From: Brevundimonas naejangsanensis
GTDB taxonomy: Bacteria > Pseudomonadota > Alphaproteobacteria > Caulobacterales > Caulobacteraceae
Length of the DNA: 64,000 bases
Assembly: GCF_000635915.2 (NCBI RefSeq)
Contig: NZ_CP015614.1
Location: 348,501-412,500, forward strand
Direction of reading: 5' to 3'
Position numbers and translations under genes: made by a program
Shown here: positions 56,526 through 64,000 of the stretch, piece by piece
Layout of the letters: each line of letters begins with the position of its first letter
Position numbering within the stretch: the stretch's first letter is position 1
Notes under the pieces: generated by a model
Told to the model about the DNA's origin: nothing
The model's database searches: none
The model's input: the letters and a program-made list of their open reading frames with translations, nothing else

Positions 56526-57452
56526 ATGCGGATAGGGATTACGAAAATGCTGGCGGGCGCTGTGGCCTTTGTGGGGCTGATGGCGGTTGCTGATGCGGCT
56601 GCGGCGCAGTGCGGGCCGTCCAGTTGCCTGCCGCCGCCGCCGCCCACGCCGATCTTGCCTCCGCCGACGCCGATCACCCCGCCGGTGACGCCGCCGGGCG
56701 GCGGTTGCGGCCCTAGCGGCTGTCTGCCGCCGCGCCCGCCGGTGACCCCGCCTTGCGGCGGCGGCGGATGCCTGCCGCCTCCGCCCCCTCCGTGCTGCGG
56801 CTCGGGCGGGGGCAATGTGAACGTCAACGTCAATGTCAATGCGAACGCCAGCGCCAACGCCTCGGCGCGCGCCTGGGCCGGATCGCGCGCGGCGTCGACA
56901 GTGATCGTGGCGGGCGGCGGCGGAGCCTATTTCAACGTCGACCAGCCCTATCCGACCACCATTCAGGGCCTGAACGTCCAGGGCGGGATGCAGATGGTGC
57001 GGGTGCCCTTCACCGCCTCGCGCCGCATCGAGAAGCAGGTCGTGCTTCAGGCCGTCTGCATCGATGACCGCAATGTGCCCCACCCGGCGTCCCAGGTCGT
57101 TCCCGGCCGCGACGTCGCGGACAGCTACGACGGCGAACTGTACCGCTGCCTGGCGGGGACCAAGCTGCAGTGGACCGTCAGCGAAGCGGAAGGCGCGGCC
57201 GGCGAAACCACGGCCTGCAACAAGGGCGACGCCCTGTGGCACGGCGCCGGCGGCCGTCTGGAATGCCGTCCTGAAAAGCAGGCGCGTCAGTGTAATGAGC
57301 GCTCGCTGCTGCGCCGTTACGGCGCCGGCGTGAAGGTTCTGACCATGATCCGCGAAGAGACCTACACCGAGTATCGCGAGGAGATGGTCGAGGGCGCCGC
57401 CTCCACCGGCATGATCATGATGGACGGCGGGGTCGGCGGCCGGGTTTTCTGA
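56526..57452 (+). CDS. Secreted Cys/Pro-rich repeat protein, unrecognised
   Basis: A 308-residue protein not recognised. Residues 1-27 are a signal peptide (MRIGITKMLAGAVAFVGLMA...AAAQ). Residues 28-96 hold three cysteine-proline repeats: CGPSSCLPPPPP, CGPSGCLPPRPP and CGGGGCLPPPPPPCC, joined by TPPxTPP linkers. A low-complexity NVNVNVNANASANASARA tract at 97-115 follows, then a folded part (about 130-308) with paired cysteines, for example AVCIDDR, LYRCLAG, TACNKGD, RLECRPE and RQCNERS. The last 40 residues are Glu-, Tyr- and Met-rich. The layout suggests a cell-surface or extracellular protein with a disulfide-bonded domain on a Pro-rich stalk. A terminator follows. Function unknown. Confidence 0.88.
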   Translation: MRIGITKMLAGAVAFVGLMAVADAAAAQCGPSSCLPPPPPTPILPPPTPITPPVTPPGGGCGPSGCLPPRPPVTPPCGGGGCLPPPPPPCCGSGGGNVNVNVNVNANASANASARAWAGSRAASTVIVAGGGGAYFNVDQPYPTTIQGLNVQGGMQMVRVPFTASRRIEKQVVLQAVCIDDRNVPHPASQVVPGRDVADSYDGELYRCLAGTKLQWTVSEAEGAAGETTACNKGDALWHGAGGRLECRPEKQARQCNERSLLRRYGAGVKVLTMIREETYTEYREEMVEGAASTGMIMMDGGVGGRVF

Positions 57453-57528
57453 ACCCGCTGTTCAGCCTGGCGACAGACGCGATCGTCTAGGGTCAGGCAT
57501 CGACTCTCCGTCGATAGGCCAAACGACT

Positions 57529-57560
57529 GGGCCCCGTTCCTTTCGGAACGGGGCCCCTTC
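57529..57560. terminator. Terminator between convergent genes
   Basis: A perfect 12-bp stem GGGCCCCGTTCC/GGAACGGGGCCC with loop TTTC, followed on the plus strand by CTTCTTTG. It lies between the secreted-protein gene and the convergent M16 gene; on the minus strand the U-tract is weak, so it mainly serves the plus-strand gene. Confidence 0.82.
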
Positions 57561-57564
57561 TTTG

Positions 57565-60447
57565 TTACTGGGCGTTGACGGAGACGACCTCAGCCTTCCA
57601 CGCCGCATCCGGTTTCAGATACTGGCGCGCGGCCGCCTGAATGTCGGCGGCGGTGAAGGATTCCAGATCGCTGATATGCGTCTGGATCTGTTCCAGGGAG
57701 GCGGGCTTGGCGGCCAGATCCTCCAGTTGACCCAGCCAGTATTCATTGCCCGCCTGGCTGCGGCGCAGGCTTTCGATCACCGGCAGGCGCGCGCGGTTCA
57801 GTTCGTCCTCGCTGACCGGCTTGTCGCGCAGGTCGGCGATGATGGCGTCCACGGCGGCGAAGAAGGCGTCGAACTTTTCCGGAGCCGTGTCGGCGGTGAT
57901 CGAGATGGAGCCGTAGCCCGCGAACACGTCGGACGACGAGGCGCGCACGCCCGGCGAGTAGGCCAAGGCCTGCTTTTCGCGGATCTCGTCCAGGACGCGC
58001 AGTTTCAGCACCTCAGCCAGGATGGAGGCCTTGCGCGCTTCGGTGCGGTCGTTGACGGCGTCTGTGGTCGGCCAGGCGATGTAGGCCAGGCCCTGCTCGG
58101 CCGGACCGGCGTGGGTCAGGCGGATCGGCTGGGCCGTCGGCGCCGGGAAGCGGCGCTGGTCCGACCCGGCCAGAGGCTGGGCGGCCGGGGCGCGGGCGGG
58201 CAGGGCGGCGAAGGTCGAGGCGACCGAAGCCACCGCGTCCTCGATCTTGACGTCGCCGACCATGACGATGTCGATCGGGCCCGTCGCCAGACCCTGAACC
58301 ACGCCCTGCTTCAGTTCATCCAGGGTGAAGGCGGCGATTTCCGCGGGCGAAGGCATGGATTCGCGCTTGTCGCCGCTGGCCAGCAGACCCGAGGCCTGAA
58401 GGCCGAAGGCGCCGCCGGGGGTCGCCATCTGCTGCATGATCACCTGCGGCAGCACGGCCTTGATCTGCTCGAACGGCGCAGGGCGCAGGCCCGGATCGGT
58501 CAGATAGGCGGCCAGCACCTGCATCTGCAGTTGCAGATCGGCCGGACGGGTGGCGCCTGACAACTGATAGGCGTCGCTGTCGATGCTGAAACCGGCGCCG
58601 TAGATTTTGCCGGTCAGGACGCGGTTCAACTCGTCGGCCGTCAGCTTGCCGAGACCGCCGGCCGTGAAGACCATCGGGGCCAGGGACTGAGCGGTGAAAC
58701 GATCGGCCGGCAGGCCCATCTCGCCGATGCCGGTGCGGACCGAGATCAGGATCTGCTGGTCCTTGAAGGTCGTCGGCTTGACGGTCAGGCGCACCCCGTT
58801 GGGGAAGGTGACGATGGTGGCGCCGACGGCGGCGACTTCGGTGGTCGAGGCGGGCGTGGCGGCGGCGCCGAAGTCGGCGTAGGGCCAGTCCAGAGCGGCC
58901 TGTTCCGCCGGGGCGGCGACCGGCGTGGCGCGGCTGGCTTCCAGCAGGGCCGTGACGCCGGCCTCGCCGCCTTCGATCGGCTCGGGCGTGACGACCAGAG
59001 CCAACGGACCCTGGCCTTCGAAGGCGCGCTTAACGGCTTCGCTGACCTGAGCCGCTTGAAGGTCTTTCACCGTAGCTTCAAAGAGCGCCAGGTTGGTGGC
59101 GGGGGAGGAGAAGACCTTGTCGTCGTTGGCGGCGCCCAGCAGGGCGTTGGCCAGGGCCGGGGTGCTGCGCGTGGCGGCGGCCTGGACCGCCGTTTCCAGC
59201 GCGGCGCGGCTGTTGGCGATCTCGCGATCCAGTTCGATCTGGGACACGCCGAACTGAACCAGGCGGCGCTGTTCCTGCTCGATGGTTTCCAGCGCGCGCT
59301 GGATGCCGCCGGGATTGAAGGCGGCCGAGACGCTGGCGAGGTCCAGGGTCTTGAACAGGGTTCCCTGTCCGCCGCCCGCGCCGATGAAGGGCGGGTTGTC
59401 CGCGCGGGCCAGTTCACCCAGACGGCGGTTCAGCACGGCCATGCCCAGGCCTTGCAGCATGGCGTCGCGGCGTTCAGACGCCGTATCGGGATCGAGGTCG
59501 GGGTTGCGGATCCAGTTCAGCTGAACCGACGACTGCACGCCCGGCTCGACTAGGATGCGGGTCTCAGGCTGACGCGGGGCGACCTGTCCCAGATCGGGCT
59601 CGGGACCGTCGGCGGCCTTGGGCGTCCAGTCCGAGAAGGTCGCCTTGATCTTGGCTTCCATCTGATCGACGTCGAAGTCGCCGACGGCGATCATGGTGGC
59701 CCGTTCGGGGCGGTAATAGGCCTCATAGAACTCGACGAAGCGTTCGCGCGGCGCGGTGCGGATGATGCTGAGGTCGCCGATCGGCAGGCGATTGGACAGC
59801 CGCTGGCCGGGCGCCAGCAGGGCGATCTGCGCTTTCAGCGAGCGCAGGGCGGGGGTGTTGCGCAAGCGCTCTTCACCCTCGATCACGCCGCGTTCGGAAT
59901 CGATGTCCTCGGCCTTCATCAGGGCCTCGGAGACCTGTTCGCGCATGATCCGCAGCGAGGTGTCGACGGTCTCGTCGTTGGTGCGGGGCAGCTCCAGCGT
60001 ATAGGCGGTCTGGTCAAAGCTGGTGAAGGCGTTGGTGTCGGCGCCGAAAGCCAGGCCCAGACGCTCCAGAATCCGCAGCAGCTCGTTCTCGGGCACGTTC
60101 GTCGTGCCGTTGAAGGCCATGTGCTCCATGAAGTGGGCCAGACCCAGCTGGTCTTCGTTCTCCATCAGGGAACCGGCCGCGATCCGCAGGCGCAGCGACG
60201 CCTGACCCGGAGGAGTGGCGTTCTTCATGATGGCGTAGCGCATGCCGTTGGGCAGGACGCCGAAGCGCACGGCCGCGTCGGCCGGGATGTCGCTGGCCGC
60301 CTGGGCCCAGGGTTTGGAGGGTTGGGCGTTCTGCGCCGCGACGGCCGAAGGCGGCGTCAAGGCGACGGCAGGGAGGGCCACGCCGCCCATCAGGGCGAGG
60401 CTGGATGCGGCGAGCAGAAGCAGGCGGCGAGGGCGAGGGGATCGCAT
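57565..60447 (-). CDS. M16-family zinc metallopeptidase (pitrilysin-like), exported
   Basis: A 960-residue protein with a signal peptide (RPRRLLLLAASSLALMGGVALPAVALT) and two M16 halves. The first half has the inverted zinc motif H105-F-M-E108-H109 in LGLAHFMEHMAFNGTTNVPENELL, followed by the distal-Glu region RGVIEGEERLRNTPA near 188; the second half (about 530-960) lacks the motif, as usual for the inactive partner half. It is probably periplasmic and degrades peptides of middle length. GGAG lies 8 bases before ATG 60447. It is the next gene after hfaD on the same strand (138 bp apart), in the place where Caulobacter has hfaC. Confidence 0.93.
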   Translation of the reverse strand: MRSPRPRRLLLLAASSLALMGGVALPAVALTPPSAVAAQNAQPSKPWAQAASDIPADAAVRFGVLPNGMRYAIMKNATPPGQASLRLRIAAGSLMENEDQLGLAHFMEHMAFNGTTNVPENELLRILERLGLAFGADTNAFTSFDQTAYTLELPRTNDETVDTSLRIMREQVSEALMKAEDIDSERGVIEGEERLRNTPALRSLKAQIALLAPGQRLSNRLPIGDLSIIRTAPRERFVEFYEAYYRPERATMIAVGDFDVDQMEAKIKATFSDWTPKAADGPEPDLGQVAPRQPETRILVEPGVQSSVQLNWIRNPDLDPDTASERRDAMLQGLGMAVLNRRLGELARADNPPFIGAGGGQGTLFKTLDLASVSAAFNPGGIQRALETIEQEQRRLVQFGVSQIELDREIANSRAALETAVQAAATRSTPALANALLGAANDDKVFSSPATNLALFEATVKDLQAAQVSEAVKRAFEGQGPLALVVTPEPIEGGEAGVTALLEASRATPVAAPAEQAALDWPYADFGAAATPASTTEVAAVGATIVTFPNGVRLTVKPTTFKDQQILISVRTGIGEMGLPADRFTAQSLAPMVFTAGGLGKLTADELNRVLTGKIYGAGFSIDSDAYQLSGATRPADLQLQMQVLAAYLTDPGLRPAPFEQIKAVLPQVIMQQMATPGGAFGLQASGLLASGDKRESMPSPAEIAAFTLDELKQGVVQGLATGPIDIVMVGDVKIEDAVASVASTFAALPARAPAAQPLAGSDQRRFPAPTAQPIRLTHAGPAEQGLAYIAWPTTDAVNDRTEARKASILAEVLKLRVLDEIREKQALAYSPGVRASSSDVFAGYGSISITADTAPEKFDAFFAAVDAIIADLRDKPVSEDELNRARLPVIESLRRSQAGNEYWLGQLEDLAAKPASLEQIQTHISDLESFTAADIQAAARQYLKPDAAWKAEVVSVNAQ

Positions 60448-60585
60448 TCGGTGGTCTCCGCGACGTGCGAGCGGGCGGCCCCCGGGACTGATTGCGGCCC
60501 TGCACGTAAGACAGGCGCGAAGCTTCTTCAGCCTCGCGCCTGTTTACGGTGACAAACGAGCTTGACTAGCTCAAGTTACCGAAAG

Positions 60586-61839
60586 TTAATTTCCCGGTCG
60601 AGCGACGTAGAAGGTCGCCGTGTTGCCGACGGCGTTGGCGCCGGCGACGACATTTCGGCCCCAGCCGTTGACGGTGGCGGTCGCCGTGGCGCGCACGTCG
60701 CCTGCGTTGGTCTGGCTGTTGCGCACGTTCAGGTCGCCGCCGCAGGTCGAACACGCAAAGCCGGTGACGGCGTTGCCCGCCGCATTGGCGCCGACATAGG
60801 CGTCGTAGCCGTTCTGGCCGGTGAACCCGGCGCTGGCGGTGACGCCGCCGGTGTTCATCTGGGTGTTGTCGATGCTGACATAGATGTCGTTGTTGCCCGC
60901 ATGAACCTCATTGCCGACAGCCTCGGCGGTCGAATAGGCGGCGCCGAAGTCGTAGGAGCTGAGCTCGGTGCGCGACAGTACTTCGGCCGAGTTATGCTGG
61001 TCCACGTCGACAACCAGAGAACCGCCCTGATTATAGAAGGCCGCCTGGTTGGAGGCTGCGCGGCTGCGCGCGGCGATGTCCCAGGCGTTGCCCGCCCACA
61101 CGCCGGTCCAGGCGGTGACCCCGGCGCCGGAGGCGGTCTGGCTGACCGACAGGTCCTGGTGCGAGTTCGGGGTCGAAGTCGCCTGCACGGCGTTGGCCGA
61201 AGCATGGCTGCTGAAGACCGCCGGGGCCGGGGCGTAGGTGAAGCGGGCCTCGTTCTCGGCGTAGATCTGACCAGTCGAGTTCTGATCGGTGCGGCCGGTG
61301 ATGGCGCCGCGCTGATCGCCCGTGCCGCTGGCGCCCAGGGCGACGGTGTTGCCGATCGCGTCGGCTGAGACATGGCCGCCGTAGTTCAGGCGGGCGCCGG
61401 TTTCCTCGATCCGAGTCCGCGCGGTGACGTCGCCATCCAGATTCTGACCGGCGTCCACGTCGATGCCGGTGTTGACGGCGGTCGCGGCCAGATAGTTGCC
61501 GCGCGCCTGGGTGACGCTGTTCACATAGCCCGTATCGCCGCGCAGGGTCAGGGAGGTGTCCGCCACTGCGGCGCCCTGCATGTCCTGGGTCGAACGGATG
61601 TCGGCGGCGCGGCCTTCGGCGCCGCCGGACAGGGCGTTGCCCATGGCGGCGTTCGACACGGCGACGTTGTCGCTGACGTTGACGACGTTCAGGCGCTGAC
61701 CGCTGATGACGTCGCCAAGGTTGAGCTGCTCATTCAGGACCAGCCCGCGATCTTGAGCGGAAGCCTCAGCGGCCGCCGCTACGCACAGCGCTGTCGCGGC
61801 GATCGTGCCAGCGAGACGGGTCGGCGCGAGTCTGGCCAT
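60586..61839 (-). CDS. hfaD: Holdfast anchor protein HfaD
   Basis: A 417-residue surface protein. After a signal peptide (ARLAPTRLAGTIAATALCVAAAAEASAQ) it consists of repeating polar beta segments of the kind N-x-V-x-x-N-A-x-G-N (NVSDNVAVSNAAMGNALSG, YGGHVSADAIGNTVALG, GANAVGNTATFYV). Asn and Ala are frequent, aromatic residues spaced, and one CSTC pair lies near the end: the amyloid-like pattern known for HfaA/HfaD of Caulobacter, which with HfaB anchor the holdfast to the stalk tip. Start ATG 61839 gives a good signal peptide, but its first 74 bases overlap the hfaB 3' end and no clear ribosome-binding site is visible. Assignment rests on repeat type, length and operon order. Confidence 0.85.
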   Translation of the reverse strand: MARLAPTRLAGTIAATALCVAAAAEASAQDRGLVLNEQLNLGDVISGQRLNVVNVSDNVAVSNAAMGNALSGGAEGRAADIRSTQDMQGAAVADTSLTLRGDTGYVNSVTQARGNYLAATAVNTGIDVDAGQNLDGDVTARTRIEETGARLNYGGHVSADAIGNTVALGASGTGDQRGAITGRTDQNSTGQIYAENEARFTYAPAPAVFSSHASANAVQATSTPNSHQDLSVSQTASGAGVTAWTGVWAGNAWDIAARSRAASNQAAFYNQGGSLVVDVDQHNSAEVLSRTELSSYDFGAAYSTAEAVGNEVHAGNNDIYVSIDNTQMNTGGVTASAGFTGQNGYDAYVGANAAGNAVTGFACSTCGGDLNVRNSQTNAGDVRATATATVNGWGRNVVAGANAVGNTATFYVARPGN

Positions 61840-62788
61840 TGTTCGTGTCCGTGTTTGCGTAAGCGGGATAATAGCCGCCCGTCGGGCCGACAGGGCTGTC
61901 GGCCAGCGGGTCGTTGGCGGGGTTGAGGCAGATTTCCGGGCCGGGGGCGCCGTACAGATTGGCCATGAACTCGACCGTGGCGCGTTCGACCAGGGCGCGG
62001 ACGGCCAGTTGAACCGGCTCCAGGCCGCTGGACCCGGCGGAAATGTCGAAGACGTTGCCGTTCAGGAAGTCGAACACGCCGGCCGACACTTCGCGGCCGA
62101 CGATTTGCTTCTGATAGGAGACGACATCCACGACTTCGAGGGTGGTGGTCTGCACCAGACGAAGGTCGATCGCGACGTTCATCACGAACACCTTGCCGGT
62201 GATCAGGCCCGAGCCGCCGTTCTGTTTCACTTCGCCGCCGGCGACGTCGAAGCCGCCCGAGCGGATGTTGTAGTTCACCTCGGTGATGCCGCCGACCACA
62301 TAGAAGTCCGAGCCCGGCACCTGACCGGCCAGGATGCGGCGGAAGGCGGCGTCCTGCGGTCCGCCGTTCGGCACGTCGTCGCCGATCAGCTTGTTGTTGG
62401 CGTAGCGCAGCTCAAGCTCGGACACCGAGGTGTCGTAGCGCTCGACGATGCGGGCGCCGGCCTTGGCCAGGGCGGTGTTGGCCATCAGGGACGCGCCCTG
62501 GGTGATCTGGCGGCCGCCGTCCGAAGAGATGGAGCCGGTGTAGTCGCTGATCCGACCCACGGCCATGCGCGGCGAGGGCAGGTTGTAGCGGCGCGCATAG
62601 TCGGCCAGGCAGTAGAGCGCGGTCGAATAGGGCGTCGGGTTCGACGTCACCGGCGCGTTGCCGATCGGCTTGGCGTACTGGCCCGACGGCCCGGCGGAGG
62701 TGCTGACGCAACCGCCCAGCAGGGCGGCGGCGGCGGCGACGCAGCCGAGGGCGCGCACAGGCGAGCGACGGATGGCTGGGATTTTCAT
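61766..62788 (-). CDS. hfaB: Holdfast anchor lipoprotein HfaB (CsgG-like)
   Basis: A 340-residue outer-membrane lipoprotein with lipobox LLGGC (Cys27). The CsgG-family core is seen as ALYCLADYARRYNLPSPRMAVGRISDYTG, then ITQGASLMANTALAKAGARIVERYDTSVSELELRYANNKLIGD, GSDFYVVGGITEVNYNIRSGG, and VFVMNVAIDLRLVQTTTLEVVDVVSYQKQIVGREVSAGVF. By analogy with CsgG it should form the secretion pore for HfaA and HfaD. ATG 62788 overlaps the hfaA stop (ATGA). The last 25 codons lie within the overlap with hfaD. Its lipidation would depend on the lgt at 21410. Confidence 0.93.
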   Translation of the reverse strand: MKIPAIRRSPVRALGCVAAAAALLGGCVSTSAGPSGQYAKPIGNAPVTSNPTPYSTALYCLADYARRYNLPSPRMAVGRISDYTGSISSDGGRQITQGASLMANTALAKAGARIVERYDTSVSELELRYANNKLIGDDVPNGGPQDAAFRRILAGQVPGSDFYVVGGITEVNYNIRSGGFDVAGGEVKQNGGSGLITGKVFVMNVAIDLRLVQTTTLEVVDVVSYQKQIVGREVSAGVFDFLNGNVFDISAGSSGLEPVQLAVRALVERATVEFMANLYGAPGPEICLNPANDPLADSPVGPTGGYYPAYANTDTNNGQTRADPSRWHDRRDSAVRSGGR

Positions 62789-63228
62789 GGACGCGGCCCG
62801 TTCAGGGTGGTGCCGGCGTTGATGTCGCCGGTGTTGGTCTGGTTGGAGTTGACGACGACCGTGTTGCGGTTGCCCTGGACCACCACATTCAGGTTGTTGC
62901 CGATGGCGGTCGAGCCGCCGATGTTGGTCCCGCCGCTCGAGCCGACGCCGCCGTTGAAAATGCTAGACGACGCATTGCTGTCGCTTCGCGAATAGGCGCT
63001 GCCGTTCTGCTGGATGAGGCCGTCGACGACCAGGCGGTTGCCGTTGGCGTCGCGGGTCGTGCCGCGGCTGGCCTGGGCGGTGGTGTAGCGCGAGGCGCCG
63101 TAGCCGGCCTGGAACTGGCCCGCGCCGGCCGAGCCGGTCGACTGCGCGACGGCCGAACCGGCAGGCAGGCCCGCCAGCACGACGGCGGCGGCCGCAACGG
63201 TCATGAGTGTCAGTCTATGAGACGGCAT
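62785..63228 (-). CDS. hfaA: Holdfast anchor protein HfaA
   Basis: A 147-residue exported protein. The signal peptide (MPSHRLTLMTVAAAAVVLAGLPAGSAVAQ) is followed by a Gly/Ser/Asn-rich chain with GTTRDANGNRLVVDGLIQQNGSAYSR and a curlin-like end: NIGGSTAIGNNLNVVVQGNRNTVVVNSNQTNTGDINAG. The Asn-Val-Val strands fit an amyloid-type fold, as described for Caulobacter HfaA. GGGAG lies 6 bases before ATG 63228; the frame is open 25 codons further without signal-peptide sense. It is the first gene of the hfaA-hfaB-hfaD operon and is divergent from the rhomboid gene. Confidence 0.87.
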   Translation of the reverse strand: MPSHRLTLMTVAAAAVVLAGLPAGSAVAQSTGSAGAGQFQAGYGASRYTTAQASRGTTRDANGNRLVVDGLIQQNGSAYSRSDSNASSSIFNGGVGSSGGTNIGGSTAIGNNLNVVVQGNRNTVVVNSNQTNTGDINAGTTLNGPRP

Positions 63229-63347
63229 CAGGCGCTCCCGAGAACTTCTGGAAGGCCCCTCGCAATGACCATGCCAGCCCATATCAGTCTCGGAATGGCG
63301 CAAAACGACGGCTTGAGCTGGAATGCGACTGGCCCCATCAAGGACGA

Positions 63348-64000
63348 ATGTCCCAATCTGACGCCCGTTCGCCGCGACCGCCGCGCGAAAAGATGTTCAA
63401 CGCGCCCTTCCTGCCCCTGCTGATCGCAGCATCCATGCCGGTGCTCTATTATCTGCAGGAGCGGCTTCCCGATCTGGGAGTGTCGATGGCCTTCGTCCCG
63501 GCAAGGCTGTGGGCGGGCGACTGGCAGGGCCTGTTCACCTCCATGCTGCTGCACGGCGGCTGGGCTCATGTGACGATGAATGCGGTGGGCGCCCTGGCCT
63601 TCGGCGCGCCTGTCGCGCGTTTGATGGAGCGCGGACCGGGACCGCTGGTCTTTATTCTCTTCTATATAGCCGCCGGCGTCGTGGCGGCCCTGGGCTATGG
63701 CCTGGTGCATCCGTACAGCATGGGGCCGCTGGTCGGCGCCTCAGGCGCGGTCTTCGGCCTGATCGGAGCCGCCACCCGGTTGATGGGCGGGCATGGGCGC
63801 GTCCTTCCGCTGTTTCATCCGATGGTGTTGCGCGCCTCGGCCGCCTGGATGGCGGTGAATCTCATTGTGGGTCTGATCGGTCTGGCGCCGGGAGCGGAGG
63901 GCGCCCGCATCGCCTGGGAGGCGCACGCCGTCGGCTTCGTGTTCGGCATTCTCGCCATCGGGCCGATCGGGGGCTGGTTCGCCGCGCGCCGTGATTTGCC
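63348..64000 (+). CDS. Rhomboid-family intramembrane serine protease, 3' end outside window
   Basis: 217 codons from ATG 63348 to the window edge, without a stop. The catalytic dyad is visible: Ser132 in LVGASGAVFGLIGAA and His193 in AWEAHAVGFVFGILA; the L1/TM2 motif SMLLHGGWAHVTMNAVGALAFG gives the usual oxyanion His and Asn. About six membrane segments can be traced. The family cleaves membrane proteins inside the bilayer; no substrate can be named. ATG 63393 (MFNAPFLPLL) is an alternative start, as both ribosome-binding sites are weak. It is divergent from hfaA. Confidence 0.9.
   Translation, partial: MSQSDARSPRPPREKMFNAPFLPLLIAASMPVLYYLQERLPDLGVSMAFVPARLWAGDWQGLFTSMLLHGGWAHVTMNAVGALAFGAPVARLMERGPGPLVFILFYIAAGVVAALGYGLVHPYSMGPLVGASGAVFGLIGAATRLMGGHGRVLPLFHPMVLRASAAWMAVNLIVGLIGLAPGAEGARIAWEAHAVGFVFGILAIGPIGGWFAARRDL

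Noticed and set aside
56620..56880. Tandem-repeat DNA in the Pro-rich region as a possible CRISPR or satellite
   Set aside because: The repetition follows codon structure (CCG/CCC proline codons, AAC-GTC pairs) inside a continuous reading frame with a signal peptide, so it is a low-complexity protein segment.

Overview
The window is high-GC DNA that looks like the chromosome of a stalked or dimorphic alphaproteobacterium of the Caulobacterales, most like Brevundimonas or a close relative. Several things point there: a CcrM-type GANTC methyltransferase; an ftsZ gene with a CtrA-like box and a GANTC site upstream; the fliF-fliG-flbE/fliH-fliN-flbD flagellar order with the Caulobacter-specific regulator FlbD; and a holdfast-anchor operon (hfaA-hfaB-hfaD). 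The genus is inferred from gene content and was not tested by any search.

Layout. 1-6430 (minus): an end-clipped glycogen-debranching-type glucosidase, a GT4 glycosyltransferase, ccrM and a large catalase. 6576-19102 (plus): the right half of the division and cell-wall cluster (murC, murB, ddl, ftsQ, ftsA, a TonB-dependent receptor, ftsZ, lpxC). 19279-22282 (minus): lgt, a MidA-type methyltransferase, a small helix-hairpin-helix protein and pgeF. 22463-24136 (plus): a UbiK-like protein, a YbjN-domain protein and proC. 24278-26970 (minus): a small secreted protein and an OmpR/EnvZ-type pair. 27047-33410: metabolic and transport genes (ilvE, a NupC-type transporter, GST, DUF1275, a hotdog thioesterase, DUF3253, a uracil-DNA-glycosylase-like protein, a lipoprotein hydrolase). 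33547-34641: a leucine/glutamate-type dehydrogenase. 34889-43085: the flagellar operon, a class A beta-lactamase and flhA. 43129-46902: a three-gene phosphosignalling module, a Nudix hydrolase and a CsbD stress protein. 47024-50885: a Tat-exported protein split by an in-frame stop, a CoxE-type VWA protein, a GNAT acetyltransferase and a histidine phosphatase. 50946-54445: xseB, csaA, ispA and dxs. 54748-57452: a PhoH-like ATPase, a gamma carbonic anhydrase and an unrecognised Cys/Pro-rich secreted protein. 57565-63228 (minus): an M16 protease and hfaD-hfaB-hfaA. 63348 to the end: a rhomboid protease, cut by the window.

How it fits together. MurC, MurB, Ddl, FtsQ, FtsA, FtsZ, LpxC, Lgt and PgeF serve envelope growth and division. 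CcrM methylates GANTC, and GANTC sites lie upstream of both ccrM and ftsZ, next to CtrA-like boxes, which suggests one cell-cycle circuit. The flagellar operon also has a TTAA-N6-TTAAC box upstream, and the hfa genes serve surface attachment. IspA and Dxs supply isoprenoid precursors, including for the undecaprenyl carrier used in wall synthesis.

The most notable structural features are seven long intergenic inverted-repeat elements (128-226 bp), one of which is read in frame into a lipoprotein gene. Others are an amber-type stop that splits a Tat-signal protein gene, a strong hairpin plus U-run directly in front of phoH, and a receptor gene wedged between ftsA and ftsZ. I saw no rRNA, tRNA, CRISPR array, transposase or prophage gene.
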